The notes: a model not told the origin generated them from the letters alone. A stretch of 64,000 nucleotides of DNA from Eleusine coracana subsp. coracana (GCA_032690845.1 CM064427.1:8009501-8073500); one strand, 5' to 3'; counted from the first letter of the stretch, positions 1 through 13,027 are shown. Numbers and translations are program-made.

Positions 1-13
1 AAAGGAAACACAC

Positions 14-2508
14 TGAAAGGTCTAGGTCTCTAGCATTGTATTAATGATGAGTTTTGGTGATAGACTACAATAGTTGTTGGAACTAATCTTTTATATGAGT
101 TTGTGAGTTTGCATGATAGGTTGTGTTCCGGCATCAAGCAAAAGGTCAAGCTATGACATCGAACAAGAATGTTTATGACAAGTGTTGAGAATTAACATGG
201 ATAAGCTTCTAGATTGTTGATAATATGGTTGACTCAATAAGTTATTTGATGAAGATGCTTAATAAAGGATAATAATGATCAATGTGTTGATGAAGGTGTC
301 GGTAGACATAATCAACACTTATGATTGAAGCTAGAAACACATCATAGAAGATGATTGAATATCAATAGTTGATGGTGTCAACATGGTGATGTGTCAATAA
401 TTGAAGTAGAAATTATTGGCCAATAACTTGAAGCTAAGTGATCATTAAGATAAGAAAAAAATCAAGACACTTAAGAAAAGGAATATATCAACTTGGTTAT
501 TGAAATAATAATAAGCATATTGATGATGATAGATACAAAGTAGCATTACATGGAAAGGTGGTGAAGGTTGAGCAAGACTTGGCTGCAATGGACCATGTGC
601 AAGGATGAAGGGCAAGCAAGAGGCTTGGCACCGAAGAACCAAAGGCAATGGTGAAGAGCAAGTGTAGGCTTAGCGCGATGAACCGTGCAAGACTATGTGA
701 AGCTATGAATTATCTACATCACTTATTTGAAAAATGGTTGAAATATGAAATGGAAAGAGTATGATACTCATGGGTTTATCCACATCAAGTGAAATTAAAA
801 TTAAGAGCAATGATTGAATTTCATATGTTGAAGAACTTTAAATGGGTTGAACATATGGAAGTGGTCACATACACTTCATGAGTTGATGAACATCAATCTC
901 AAAATATCATGCAGACATGCTCAAGGAAATGGAAAGATTGTGGTTGCACTTTATGAGTTGATGAACATCAAATCTAAAATCTCAAGTGGACAGGCTCAAG
1001 GCAAAGGTATAATAATGTTGGACATATATGCTTATCGATAGTTAATCAACAACTAAATGTTCAAATGGTGAAATGCTCATGCATTGACATCCCTCAAGAT
1101 ATGGAAAGATTACGACATGAAGGTGTTCCTATTGGTATAGTTTTCTATTTAATTTTGAGTATAGGAATGCCATACTATCAAGAGGGATGCAACGTTGATA
1201 GCTTTGCTTATGTCTCGGTGTTCAAAATGATCTAACAAACTTTTGTGAGAGTTTAACATTCATTTGGGTGAAATTGGGGATTGTTCTTAGTGAGGATGGA
1301 TAGCCCTCTGAATTATATTTTCATAGAGTCTAACATCACCTAAATCGGACTTCGGGAGCAAAAGGTATGCCATTTTTTCTTGGTACTCCGGAACTAGAAC
1401 GGGTCCAGCCGGATTAGGACGACTCGGCCTGGTCCAGAACCATTTTGGTTCTGTTTTCGCCTGACCCGGACTAGGACGGTCAAACCCGGACTAGGACGGG
1501 TTCTGGGGTCAGCCGGACTAAGACGGGATTACCCAGACTAAGACGTTTGAGGGACCTACAACGGTAACTTTTTTTCTGTTCTGAGTTGGTCCGGACTAAG
1601 ACAGCCCCCGTGGCCAGACTAAGACAGCCACTGACAGAACATAACGGCTAGTTTTTGAAACTTCCTATATATACCCCCTTCGTCCTAAATGGTTGGTTAC
1701 CGGTTCTATAGCAAAGAAACACTCTTTTAGGTCAAGAAACAACCTCTCCACTCCCCATTGCTTAGTGCTTGACCTTGTGGGTGAGATTGGGTGAGAGATT
1801 GAGTGAAAGAGAGCTAATTCCATTGTTGAGCACTTGAGTTCATGGCAAGCAATCTTTTTGGCATTTGTTACTCTTAGGGATTCATCCCCTAGACGGTAAG
1901 GCGTCGCCCGGTGAGCTCCTAAGCTTTGTGGTGAGCTCGGAAAGTTTGTGAAGGTTTCGATTCACCTTCTCAAGGGAAGGAATCAAAGGAAGGAAGAAAA
2001 CCCGAGCTCGATCTTTGTGATTGCTCTGTGAGGATTGGGGTTGAAAGAGACCCGACTCTTTGGAGCTCCTCAACGGAGACGTAGGATTCTTAAAGAATCT
2101 GAACTTCGAGAAACAAATCATTGCTCTCACAATTGGTTTGCATGTTCTTTATCTAGTTCTTCATATTTGTGCTTGATTTGCTTACACTGAATCATTCTAT
2201 TATTATACTTGTTGTTGGTTCAACTTATTTCGTGCATTTGCTCATATTTATGTCTAGAACAACTTGGTAGAAGTCGATTTGTATCTAGATTGTCAAAAAC
2301 ATGTTTGTGCTCATCTTTCCGTCGCATAGTCTAGACTAGTCCGGAAACCCTAAGGAATAGTCGGGGTCCTGAATTTGTCTGGAAATCTTAAGTACTAGTT
2401 TAGCTCTAGGACTAGTCCGGCCCTGCCCGGACTTATCCGGGTTCATCCGCAGCAAATTTATTTTCGCCGCCTATTCACCCCCCTCTAGGCGACATTAAGG
2501 TCATTTCA
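14..2508 (+). repeat. 5' LTR of family A element
   Basis: The LTR runs from TGAAAGGTCT to CATTTCA and matches 8441-10935 along its length, with scattered substitutions. A TATA box (TATATATA) lies at 1666-1673, about 15 bp after the box CTAGTTTTTGA. A roughly 75-bp direct duplication occurs inside it (period from 879 to 954). Confidence 0.88.
1390..1640 (+). promoter_or_regulatory. Clustered CCGGACTA(A/G)GACGG words upstream of TATA (family A U3)
   Basis: Many copies of a CCGGACTA-containing word, often followed by AGACGG or GGACGG, fill the 250 bp before the TATA box at 1666. A second group lies near the LTR end at about 2328-2450. In the 3' LTR (10758-10771) one copy is the perfect palindrome CCGGACTAGTCCGG. 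The arrangement suggests binding sites or hairpins controlling LTR transcription, but function is inferred only from position and repetition. Confidence 0.6.
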
Positions 2509-2510
2509 AT

Positions 2511-2522
2511 TGGTATCAGAGC
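2511..2522 (+). other. Primer-binding site (initiator tRNA-Met type)
   Basis: TGGTATCAGAGC begins two bases after the end of the 5' LTR. This is the usual plant LTR-element primer-binding site complementary to the 3' end of initiator tRNA-Met. Confidence 0.9.
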
Positions 2523-2544
2523 CTAATCTTCTAATTAGGCTTAA

Positions 2545-4191
2545 TTGCCTAGAGAAATAATGTCGCGAGGTGAAATGGATCAAAATATTTATGGTTGCTC
2601 AAATGATTTGCTTTCATGTATATCATATCCTTCTTGTGAAGTCCCTTATTTTGATAGCACCAATTATGCTCATTGGAAAACTGAAATGATTTCATATTTT
2701 CGTGCTATGAGTACTAAAATATGGTGGATTGTGGATATAGAATTTTCTCATGCCTTAGATGATGTTCCACAAACACAAGCACAAGAAAAATGTTTACATC
2801 TTGAAGTACATGCATATAAAACTTTGTTTAGTGCTTTGAGTGCAGAGGTTTATAATGAGATTTACACCTTTGAGAGTGCTCATGACATGTGGATTAAACT
2901 TCAAGAAAAATATGAATAATCCAACACTATAAGTGATGATGCTTGCCTTGACAAATTGGTGAACAAAGATGATTGCTCTACATCAAGTGCTCATGGAAAT
3001 GATGATCATTCTTCATCAAATGATTCTATTGATGAACCACCAACTCCATCAACATCACCTCATTGCCTTATGGTTAAAGGTAACACAAAAGTTAAAATTC
3101 ATGATGATGATGATGATAGTTATGATGAAGATGATGGTCATGAGTATACATATAATGAGATTGTTGAATTATTGCATGGAATGAATAAATATATGGAGCA
3201 AGAAAAATCTAAAATGAGTACTTTAAAGGAGTAAAATTCTTTTTTAAAGAAATTGTTAGAAGAGCTAAAACATTCTCATGAGGATCTTAGTGAAACTCAT
3301 GAGAAGCTCAAAGAAGCTTATGACTCTCTTGCTTCTAATGTGTTAGAAAATACCAAAGTGGACATAGGCATTACACATGATTTAATTGATGAGTCCACTT
3401 CTTGTGATCTATTATGTGATAACCCTTGTTGCTCCCAAGCAAATGTTTCCTCGAGCACTACACGTGACTTAGATTGTGTAGATGATCATTTAAAGCAAAA
3501 GGGTCATGAACTTGAAGCAAACTCCAACAAGATGAGCAAGTCCATCAAGAGGAAGAACATGAGACAAAATCTAAAGAAGAACACCATTCACATTATTTGT
3601 TTCAAGTGCAAAAAGAAGGGTCATCATGTTAGGGATTTCTCATCAAAGAAAGAAGTAAAAAATATGAGCAAGAATGAAAAAGACAAGAAGTTGGCTCATG
3701 TCAAGTGCTTCAAATGCTTAAACATGGGACACTATGCTTCCATGTGTTTGATCAAGGTTGATGACAAGCCCGCACTTCCAAAGAAGAAAACAAGAAAAAG
3801 CAAGAGGAAGTGTTATTGTTACAATGAGAAGGTTCATGAAATTGTTTCATGTCCTCATAAGAAGAATGAAAAATTTATGTCACCCAAGAAGGAGCTCACC
3901 GCCATAGAAGCAAATAAGAAGCAAGATGAGAAGATGTCTTGCAAGTACAAGAACCGAATTTGCTACACATGTCGGAATAAGGGACATATAGGCAACAATT
4001 GTCCTATGGGTAACAATCCTAAGCCTATTCCTTTTAATGATCATTATTTGCTTAGAAAGACTAGAAGTGGTACTATTATTTCTAATATTGTTAGTTCACA
4101 CAATGCTAATGCAAAGACCATTTGGGTGCCTAAATCTCTTGTGACTAACATACAAGGACCCAACATGATTTGGGTACCACAAAGAGCTTGA
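2545..4191 (+). pseudogene. gag of family A element (two in-frame stops)
   Basis: One reading frame runs from the ATG at 2545 to the stop at 4189-4191, broken by TAA codons at 2917-2919 and 3232-3234 without any frame change. The N-terminal part has the copia-type Gag fold signature (YFDSTNYAHWK..., then a MWIKLQEKYE-like end). A central acidic segment is followed by a coiled-coil-like stretch. The C-terminal third has four zinc-knuckle positions. Two are intact CX2CX4HX4C motifs (CFKCLNMGHYASMC and CYTCRNKGHIGNNC), one has lost its last cysteine, and one is degenerate. It ends with two WVPK/WVPQ repeats, typical of SIRE-like copia Gag. The product would package element RNA; this copy cannot make it without readthrough. 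Confidence 0.82.
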
Positions 4192-7100
4192 ATGAGTTAA
4201 TAGGTACATGGAGATGCATTGAAGACTTGACTCACTTGAGATTAATCATATTGCACATCTTATGTCAAGATCCTTTCTAATTGAGATTTCTCATTATTTG
4301 TGGAAGCAATGTCAAGTATGAATAATATTGTTCTACAACCTCAACCAATGCCATCTCGGTAACATGTATTTAGATTGAAAGTATCTAGTCTCTAGACTTG
4401 TGTAGGCTTTTATTGTCCTAGCATATCTTATGTTGCTTGGATGCTTCATTTGTATCAATTTGAGCTAAGATATGGTTAACATACGTTTGGGGAGCACTAT
4501 ATCATTCAATATGTATTGCGGCCCCAAAATGCAAATAAATTCTTATTGATGCTATAATAGTTTTTGAAATAGAATTTTGACAAATAATCCAAAACTTTAG
4601 AAAACCTTTTGCAAAAACTGCTATGTATTTTAAACCTATCTTTTATGTGATACAAAAGTGTGCTTTATGAGGAAAATATTTTTGGCCTCAAATATAGATT
4701 TTAGGATCTTATATTTGATTTAAAAGGTTTGTTTTCATAAAACCATTTTGAGAAGGAATCCAAAATAAATCTTTTTTTTCTAAACTTTTTCCTATGACCA
4801 ACAGTTTGAAATGTATTTGATTTCAAAATTCACCAAAAATATTCTTGATTCTTTTTTTTAAGTTCTATTTTAGCATCAAGTGAGTCTTGCCACTAGAACC
4901 ATATATTTTGTATATATCGGTTTGTGGAGGCATATGTGGCTCATATAAGAATGGTCAAATTCAAATGTTCTTTATCTTGGTTAAATTTGCTTCTTTGAAA
5001 TTTTTGGTCATATGAGCTGCTATTGTAAAATGTTTGAGATTATGAGAAACACATGCTCTTTTTCTTTCTATTCATAAAAGAATTAGTTGGCAAATGCAAT
5101 TTGCTTAATAAATAGAATGAGGAGCTTAAATATCTTTTTATGATTATCCTTGCAATGAAAATATTTTTGTTAAGACTAACAATGCAAGGTAATTGAGAAT
5201 CTCTAGCATGGATAGAAAAGGTCAAGGACTTAGAGAAAGAAATGAGAAGTAATGTCATACCTGTTCAAGATATCGGTAGGCATGGGCATGAGCTTGAGCA
5301 GATGGTTTAGGGATGCTCAAGGCAAGATGGTGAGTCTACCGAGAACAAGCTTACAGAGGGATCAAATATGACTTACTATATTTATCATGAAGATGAGAAG
5401 ATGGCAAAGTACTATTAGTACACGTTCAAGATAATAAGATGACAATGAAGAGGAAATCGAATTCCGGTCATGCATAAAAATTTAGATTCATTGGAAATTT
5501 GATTCAACATTATATGTATATATCATCTATGCTATGGAGTTGGTCTTCATGGAGAAATTAAAGAGTTTGTATATATTATTGATGGTTTTCATATAAAGAG
5601 AAGCCAATCCTTCCAATTACAACACATTTGAGGTAATCATGTTCATATACAAAATTTCTCCATTTTACTATAAATTTAGAGTGGCTTGATTTCACTTGTA
5701 TACATTTTCATGTTGCTCTATATTATAATTTCTTGGCACTAGTACTTGATTTATTAGAGAATGCTCCTTTGTGATACTAGATACCAAATTTATATGATCA
5801 TGCTTGTCTTGTTTGAATCTTATCGTTATCTTATATGCAAGCATTTGTTCATGCAGGACAATAGAAAATCACAAAGACTATAATCTCCTCTCATATGGTA
5901 GATTGCTATGTATCTTATTATATTTCTTGAACAATCTGCATGTTCTTTCATTTTATATGTCTTATGGCAAGTTGCTTTTCTCTATTTATTTCTTTTGCCA
6001 TAGCCCCACTCATATGCTATGTTCCCCTTGGGTTGTTATGATTATGTGCATAGTTGCAAGAAGTAATACAATCACTTGTATGCATAATGTTAGGGGGAGC
6101 TTATACCATGTTTTTGGTACATGAGGACTAACATATCTATCAAGTTTCTTGGTAGTTGTGTTGTTTTCTCTCCTTCTTTTAGGAAATGTGCCTTTGTGGT
6201 GGATGATTATCTAGGAAAGAAAATGTACCAAATTCAATAAAAATAAACAAGTGTGAAGGCAATATATTCTCAAGAAGCATGATATGAAGGTGATTGCCTA
6301 CAAGATCAACAAAGCAAGCCGTTGAGTAAAATCAACATATTTGAAAGTCCATGGATAATATGAATATATTGAATGACTCCAAGAAAATATTGAGGATCTC
6401 ATCATGAGTCTATGTGACTTGAGAGGATTTGGAGAATTAACTCATATATGGAGAAAAAGTAATGTTGGCAAGTGAAACTAATTTTCCAAGGATCAATCTT
6501 GCGGTATTTCTTGATCATACTATACCCAAATCCTCCTCTTGAATACCGAATGAAATAGATTTAATTTCATGCATTTATTGCACATGTCTCTATGCATATG
6601 TTTAGGATTGCATGAGTTTATTGTTATATTTTGGTATCACCATATTTCTAGATATCTCATATTATGGGAGATTGCAATGATTGTCTTGACTTGTGTGTCT
6701 TTCATTATACTATGCCATGTTGAAAGTGCTTCATATCATGTTGCCATAAATCTTTATATTTTTCTATGATATGGTTGCTTATTATGGCTTGTGTTTTATT
6801 CAAATCTTGTCAAGACATCACATATATGACATGCATGCTTCATATCATGTTCACTCCAAATATTACCATTAATCATGATATGCTTGATTAGTTGGCTTAT
6901 TTTAATTCATATCCCCTTCAAGCCATCTTACATGTCATGTATTATTATTTATACTTCTTATCATGACTTGTTGATTACCATATGCTTTATTTAAAATTTC
7001 TTACCATGGTGATCATGTGCATGCATGTGTGCTTAGCATCTCTTGACATGCATTAAGTCTTGAATATTTGATCATGATATTTATGTATTATTTCTTATCA

Positions 7101-8426
7101 TATTGTTAGATGTGTCATGAACATGCAAAATGCACGATACTCTCCTCATGTGTTTTTAATGACAAATGCTTGTCCTTCACAAGTCATTCAAGTTGTGAGC
7201 ATGGATAATACTATCCTATATTTTTGGTGAAGTTGAGACTAATGTGTTTGCAAGCTTATATTTGGCTTAGTCTCATGAGGTGAAGTGATATTGTGGATGG
7301 ATTAATGGGTAGCCTTATATTCATGGTGACTACACAAATGAGGATGGAGATGATGTAAGTAGCCTACAAACTATGAGCTCTCATTGACTAATTCAAAAAT
7401 CACCAAGTTGGAGTGGTATATTGTCTCTTATGACTATCTTCATCATGATATTGTGGGTATGTGAGTCATTCTATGCCTATCTAATTAATTTTTCACATGC
7501 CCTTGTATTGCACATGTATTTGTAGTTCTTTGTGAGCTGCGTAAATATATATACCCACATGGTTTATGGAAGCATGTTTTACAAGCATTGTGCTTTAATG
7601 TCAATCCTTTCATATTATGGTTGCTTTCTTGAACCTAAGATATAATGCAATTTCTCTCTTGTTTGTTATTTGTCAAATGCATATGTATACATTGAATATT
7701 CTACTATGCATGATTGAGGGAGATATTATACTATGTTTTATGAGACTAGTGGTTTTATTGAGTTTTGTTTTATATGGTCTCTCATTAATTAGGAATATGG
7801 GCAAATCAAAATGTATGCATTCATGTTGCTATTTGTCTTGTTAAAATTGCATTGATTTGATTAGTGAATTCAATCTAGATTATATTCCCCTCTTGCTCTT
7901 TAAATGAGAAGTGCATATGATTTTATTTAATATCTATCTATGCTCATCATATGAGAGAATTTATTTTTCTATTCATTGTGATCTTGAGACTAACTTTTTA
8001 TTGAGCTTCATATTATTTAGTCTCAAAGTGGATAAAAGGTGACTTTAAAGGTATGCTTGTCATCATTCTTTGTTTTTCAGCCACATCCTTTGGATCACGA
8101 AGAGATGATGAACCCCCGGTTATTGTGTTTTATATGCATTTGTTTCTCCCATGCACTTGTTTTGTATTATTTTTCCTTTTTTGGTGCTTGATGCCAAAGG
8201 GGGAGAGATATATTGAGGGGAGAGATACAAAAAGGGGAAGAGAACTTTGCTTACATTTTATATGCACATGTTTAGGGGGATCTCTCTCTATGTTTGTTGT
8301 TTCATTTATATATGCACATGTTTAGGGGGAGCTCTCTCTAGTATATGACTCATGTTCATGTTGACATATACTAGAGTTTGTTTTATTACCTTTCATCATG
8401 ATATGCTAGTGTTGTCATCAATCACC
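4192..8426 (+). other. Non-coding interior of family A element
   Basis: These 4.2 kb are AT-rich and lack any long frame or any protease, integrase, RT or RNase H motif. The position corresponds to where an autonomous relative would carry pol. Short open stretches are scattered and look random. Confidence 0.7.
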
Positions 8427-8440
8427 AAAAAGGGGGAGAT
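8427..8440 (+). other. Polypurine tract of family A element
   Basis: AAAAGGGGGAGAT directly precedes the 3' LTR start at 8441. It is the expected plus-strand priming site. Confidence 0.85.
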
Positions 8441-10935
8441 TGAAAGGTCTAGATCTCTAGCCTTGGATTAGTGATGAGTTTTGATGATAGATGACAATGG
8501 TTGTTGTAACTAACCTTTTATATGAGTTTGTGAGTTTGCATGATAGGTTGTGTTTCGGCATCAAGCAAAAGGTCAAGCTATGACATCGAATAAGAATGTT
8601 TATGACAAGTGTTGAGAATCAACATGGATAAGCTTGTAAATTAATGACAATATGGTTGACTCAATAAGTTATTTGATGAAGATGCTTGATAAAGGATAAT
8701 AGTGATCAATGTGTTGATGAAGGTGTCGGTAGACATAATCAACACTTATGATTGAAGCTAGAAACACATCATAGAAGATGATTGAATATCAATAGTTGAT
8801 GGTGTCAACATGGTGATGTGTCAATAATTAAAGTAGAGATTATTGGCAAATAACTTGAAGCTAAGTGACCATTAAGACAAGAAGAAAATTGACACTTAAG
8901 AAAAGGAATATATCAACTTGGTTATTGAAATAATAATGAGCATATTGATGATGATAGATACAAAGTAGCATTACATGAAAAGGCGGTGAAGGTTGAGCAG
9001 GACTTGGCTGTGATGGACCATGTGCATGGGTGAAGGCAAGCAAGAGGCTTCGCGCCGAAGAACCAAAGACAATGATGAAGAGCAAGTGTAGGCTTAGCGC
9101 GATGAACCGTGCAAGACTATGTGAAACTATGGATTATCTACATCACTTATTTGAAAAACGGTTGAAATGTGAAATGGAAGCATGGTACTCATGGGTTTAC
9201 CCACATCAAGTGAAATTGAAATTAAGAGCAATGGTTGAATTTCACATGTTGATGAACTTCAAACTGGTTGAGCATACGGAAGTGGTCACATACACTTCAT
9301 GAGTTGATGAACATCAATCTCAAAATATCATGCGGACATGCTCAAGGAAATGGAAAGATTGTGGTTGCATTTTATGAGTTGATGAACATCAAATCTAAAA
9401 TCTCTAGTAGACAGGCTCAAGGCAAAGGTATAATAATGTTGGACATATATGCTTATCGATAGTTGATCAACAACTAAATGTTCAAATGGTGAAATGCTCA
9501 TGCATTGGCAACCCTCAAGATATGGAAAGATTATGATATGAAGGTGTTCCTATTGGCATAGTTTTCTATTTACTTTTGAGTATAGGAATGCCATACTATC
9601 AAGAGGGATGCAATGTTGATAGCTTTGCTTATGTCTCGAAGTTCAAAATGATCTAACAAACTTTTGTGAGAGTTTAACATTCCTTTGGGTGAAATTGGGG
9701 CTTGTTCTTAGTGAGGATGGATAGCCCTCTGAATTATATTTCCATAGAGTCCAAGATCACCTAAATGGGACTTCGGGGGTAAAAGTTATGCCATTTTTTC
9801 TGGGTACTCCCGAACTAGGACGGGTCCAGCCGGACTAGGACAGCTCGGCCTGGTCCAGAATCATTTTGGTTCTATTTTCGCCTGACCCAGACTTGGACGG
9901 TCAAACTCGGATGAGGACGGGTTCTGAGGTCAGCTGGACTAAGACGGGATTACCCGGACTAAGACGGTTGAGGGACTAACAACGATAACTTTTGTTCTGT
10001 TCTGAGTTGGTCCGGACTAAGATGGCCCCCGTGGCCGGACTAAGACGGCCACTGACAGAACATAACGGCTAGTTTTTGAAAACTTCCTATATATACCCCC
10101 CCCCTTCGTCCCCAATGGTTGGCTGTCGATTCTATAGCAAAGAAACACTCTTTTAGGCCAAGAAGCAACCTCTCCACTCCTCATTGCTTAGTGCTTGACC
10201 TTGTGGGTGAGATTGGGTGAGAGATTTAGTGAAAGAGAGCTAATTCCATTCTCGAGCACTTCAGTTCATAGCAAGCAATCTTTGTGGCATTTGTTACTCT
10301 TTGGGATTCATCCCCTAGACGGCAAGGCGTCGCCCGGTGAGCTCCCAAGCTTTGTGGTGAGCCTCGGGAAGTTTGTGAAGGTTTTGATTCACCTCCGTAT
10401 GCGAAGGAATCAAAGGAAGCAAGAAAACCCGAGCTCGATCTTTGTGATTGCTCGGTGAGGATTGGGGTTGAAAGAGACCCGGCTCTTTGAAGCTCCTCAA
10501 CGGAGACGTAGGATTCTTGAAGAATCTGAACTTCGGGAAACAAATCATCGCTCTCATAATTGGTTTGCATGTTCTTTATCTAGTTCTTCATATTTGTGCT
10601 TGATTTGCTTACACCGAATCATTCTATTATTATACTTGTTGTTGGTTCAACTTATTTGTTGCATTTGCTCATATATATGTCTAGAATAACTTGATAGATG
10701 TCGATTTGTATCTAGATTGTCAAAAATGTGTTTGTGTTCATCTTTCCGTCGCGCAGTCCGGACTAGTCCGGGAACCCTAAGGACTAGTCTGGGTCTTGAA
10801 TTTGTCTGGAAATCTTAAGTACTAGTTCAGCTCTAGGACTAGTCTGGCCCTGCCCGGACTTATCCGGGTTCATCCACTGCAAATTTATTTTTACCGCCTA
10901 TTCACCCCCCTCTAGGCGACATTAAGGTCCTTTCA
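8441..10935 (+). repeat. 3' LTR of family A element
   Basis: Direct repeat of 14-2508. The TATA box is at 10088-10095, followed by a 9-C run. The upstream word cluster occupies about 9810-10060 and a second one about 10750-10880. The LTR ends in TTTCA at 10935. Confidence 0.88.
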
Positions 10936-11540
10936 CATATGGAGACACAAGATTTGTTACCGAAGTTCAGGCTCACAAAGAACCCTACGTCTCCGTTGAG
11001 AAGTCCACAAAGGACTGGGTCTCTTTCAACCCTTTTTCTCACTCAAGCGACCACAAAGATCGAGCTCAAGTTCTCCACTAGCAAATCCCTTGCGGGATGG
11101 GTGATACAAACTTTCCGAGGCGTCACCACATAAGTTGGGAGCTCTACGAGCACCGCTAACCGTCTAGGAGCAAGCCTATAAGAGTAACAAACACAAGTCA
11201 CAAAGATGATTAAATCGAATGCTCAAGAGTGGAATGGTACTCTTTTCACTAGGAATCAATGGCTCACTCAAATCCTAACTCAAGGAATGAAGCTTTGACT
11301 TGGAGAGGAAGAGTGAGATGAATGGAGCTTAAAAGTGCCTTTTGATTTTCGGGTTGTAGAGAGGAGGCACGAAATGGGGTGAGAGCCTTTTATACAAAGG
11401 GCTCAAAAAGAGTCGTCGGTCTAACTGGACACCCCGCACCGGCACTGCCGATCGAGCCATCGGCACTGCCGGTAGGGATTCTTACTTGCTATCATAGATC
11501 TGCAGAGCAAGGACCCGCCCCGCACTGGCACTGTCGATCA

Positions 11541-13027
11541 TGAAGATGCATCTAGGTCCCCTAGTGGGTTTTGGTGATTAATGATATAAGATTAAAACTA
11601 TGCTAACCTGTTCATGAAGTAAATGTGCAGATTATCAAGAAAAAAATTAATTGCCCACTCTTATAAGAGATGTTTATCCCTCAACAAAAGAGAAAAGGAA
11701 AGGGACTCCTAGTGCTTCAAGTTTAGCTTTTGCTAATTTATTTTTGAGTCATAGGTATGCCGAACTATTAAGAGGGGTACACCTTATCTTGCTTCTAAGT
11801 CAACAAATAAACTTTGTGAAAGATTAGCCAACAAAGCCAGAGAACCAGCTTTTTTTTAGCCAAACAGAGAGTGATGGAAGTTCCGTGATCCTTTTTACGG
11901 AAGTTCCATTAGCATCAGACTCTTTCTTTTAGCCAACCCGAGAGTGACGGAAGTTCCGTCGTTCTCTGACGGAAGTTCCGTCACTAGAATTTCCATGGCT
12001 CTCACGGAAGTTCTGTGAGCCCTCTTTTCCTGTCTACTCGAGAGTGACGGAAGTTCCGTCATCGCTTGATGGAAGTTCCATCACAGCATCTGCTTTATTT
12101 TCAGGCTCGTGCAACGGCTATTTTTGATATGACGGAAGTTCCATGGGCTCTCACGAAAGTTCCGTCAAACTCAGAAAACACTCCAACGACTAGTTTTTGA
12201 GAGAGCTCTATAAATAGCCTACCCCTTCCCTCTCTCAGACAATTTGGCATTCCACTCTTTCTTCAGCTAGAGCTCTGCCCTCTCACTCCTAAACTTGTTC
12301 TTGACATTCCAAGCAAAGTGAGAGAGATCCAACCACAAAAAGATTGATTTCATCCGTTCAAAAGCTTGAGCACATCTTTCCCTCCCCAAACAAGATTTGA
12401 TTTAGTTATTACTCTTGGAGACTTGGTCTCCTCGACGGCTAGGCGTCGCACTTGAGCTCCCAACTTGTTGTGGTGAGACAGGGACGTTTGTGAAGGTGTG
12501 ATTCGCCTCCGCAGGAAAAGAATCAAGTAGAGAAAGATATCCGAGCATGATCTTTGTGATTGCTTGGCGGGGAAACGGGTTGAGAGAAACCCGACCACTT
12601 TGTGTGCCTCCTCAACAAGGACGTAGAAACTTCTTAGTGTGGTTGCCGAACCTCGGGTTAATTACTTGTGTCCCTCTTTACTTTCTCGTCTTTTATTGTG
12701 CTTGTGTATTCTTTTCATATTATTATGCTCGATTCACTTGTTAATTGTGTTGCTAGCTATCTTTCAAAGGATTCTAGGTGTGTATTGCTATAGCTTCACT
12801 ACTGTCAAGTATTGTATCTCTTTCTCTTAAGTTATCCGCATTTAAATTAGTTTTAAAAAAAAGAATTAGGTGAAGTTCTGTCATTTGACAGAACTTCCAT
12901 GGTGACGGAAGTTCCGCCATCCCTGACGGAAGTTCTGTCGTCTCTGTTTTTTTATCAAAGCTGAGTGTTATTTTAGGTTTAATTTTAAATAACCTATTCA
13001 GCCCCCTCTAGACAACTTTCACTTTCA
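11541..13027 (+). mobile_element. Solo LTR of family B
   Basis: A 1,487-bp sequence starting TGAAGATGCATCTAGG and ending CTTTCA is flanked by a perfect 5-bp duplication, GATCA (11536-11540 and 13028-13032). It matches the LTRs at 33930 and 47544. There is no interior, so it is a solo LTR left by recombination between two LTRs. TATAAATA lies at 12209-12216. Confidence 0.9.
11870..12180 (+). promoter_or_regulatory. Clustered ACGGAAGTTCCGT dyads (family B U3)
   Basis: Repeated copies of a dyad with arms ACGGAA and TTCCGT around a single G stand just upstream of the TATA box at 12209. Many copies carry one or two transitions. A second small group lies near the LTR end at 12873-12943. The same layout appears in both LTRs of the large family B element. 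Confidence 0.62.

Larger units (their letters stand above)
14..10935 (+). mobile_element. Family A: full-length gag-only long-LTR retrotransposon
   Basis: Two direct repeats of 2,495 bp each (14-2508 and 8441-10935), beginning TG and ending CA, flank a 5.9-kb interior. A primer-binding site lies just after the left repeat and a purine tract just before the right one, so this is a plus-strand LTR retrotransposon. The interior encodes only a Gag with zinc knuckles; no protease, integrase or reverse transcriptase motif is seen, so it must depend on another element. The Gag type and its WVPK-like C-terminal repeats resemble the copia SIRE/Maximus lineage (inference). It sits inside a reverse-strand LTR: the flanks CACAC and CATAT differ only by two C-to-T changes. 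Confidence 0.88.

Noticed and set aside
3100..3180. CRISPR-like or designed repeat from GATGAT runs
   Set aside because: It is a simple Asp-rich coding repeat inside gag. Nothing in this eukaryotic window resembles a CRISPR array.
11870..12180. Heat-shock elements in family B LTR
   Set aside because: The GGAAGTTCC core has GAA and TTC separated by one base, while the heat-shock element needs GAAnnTTC spacing.
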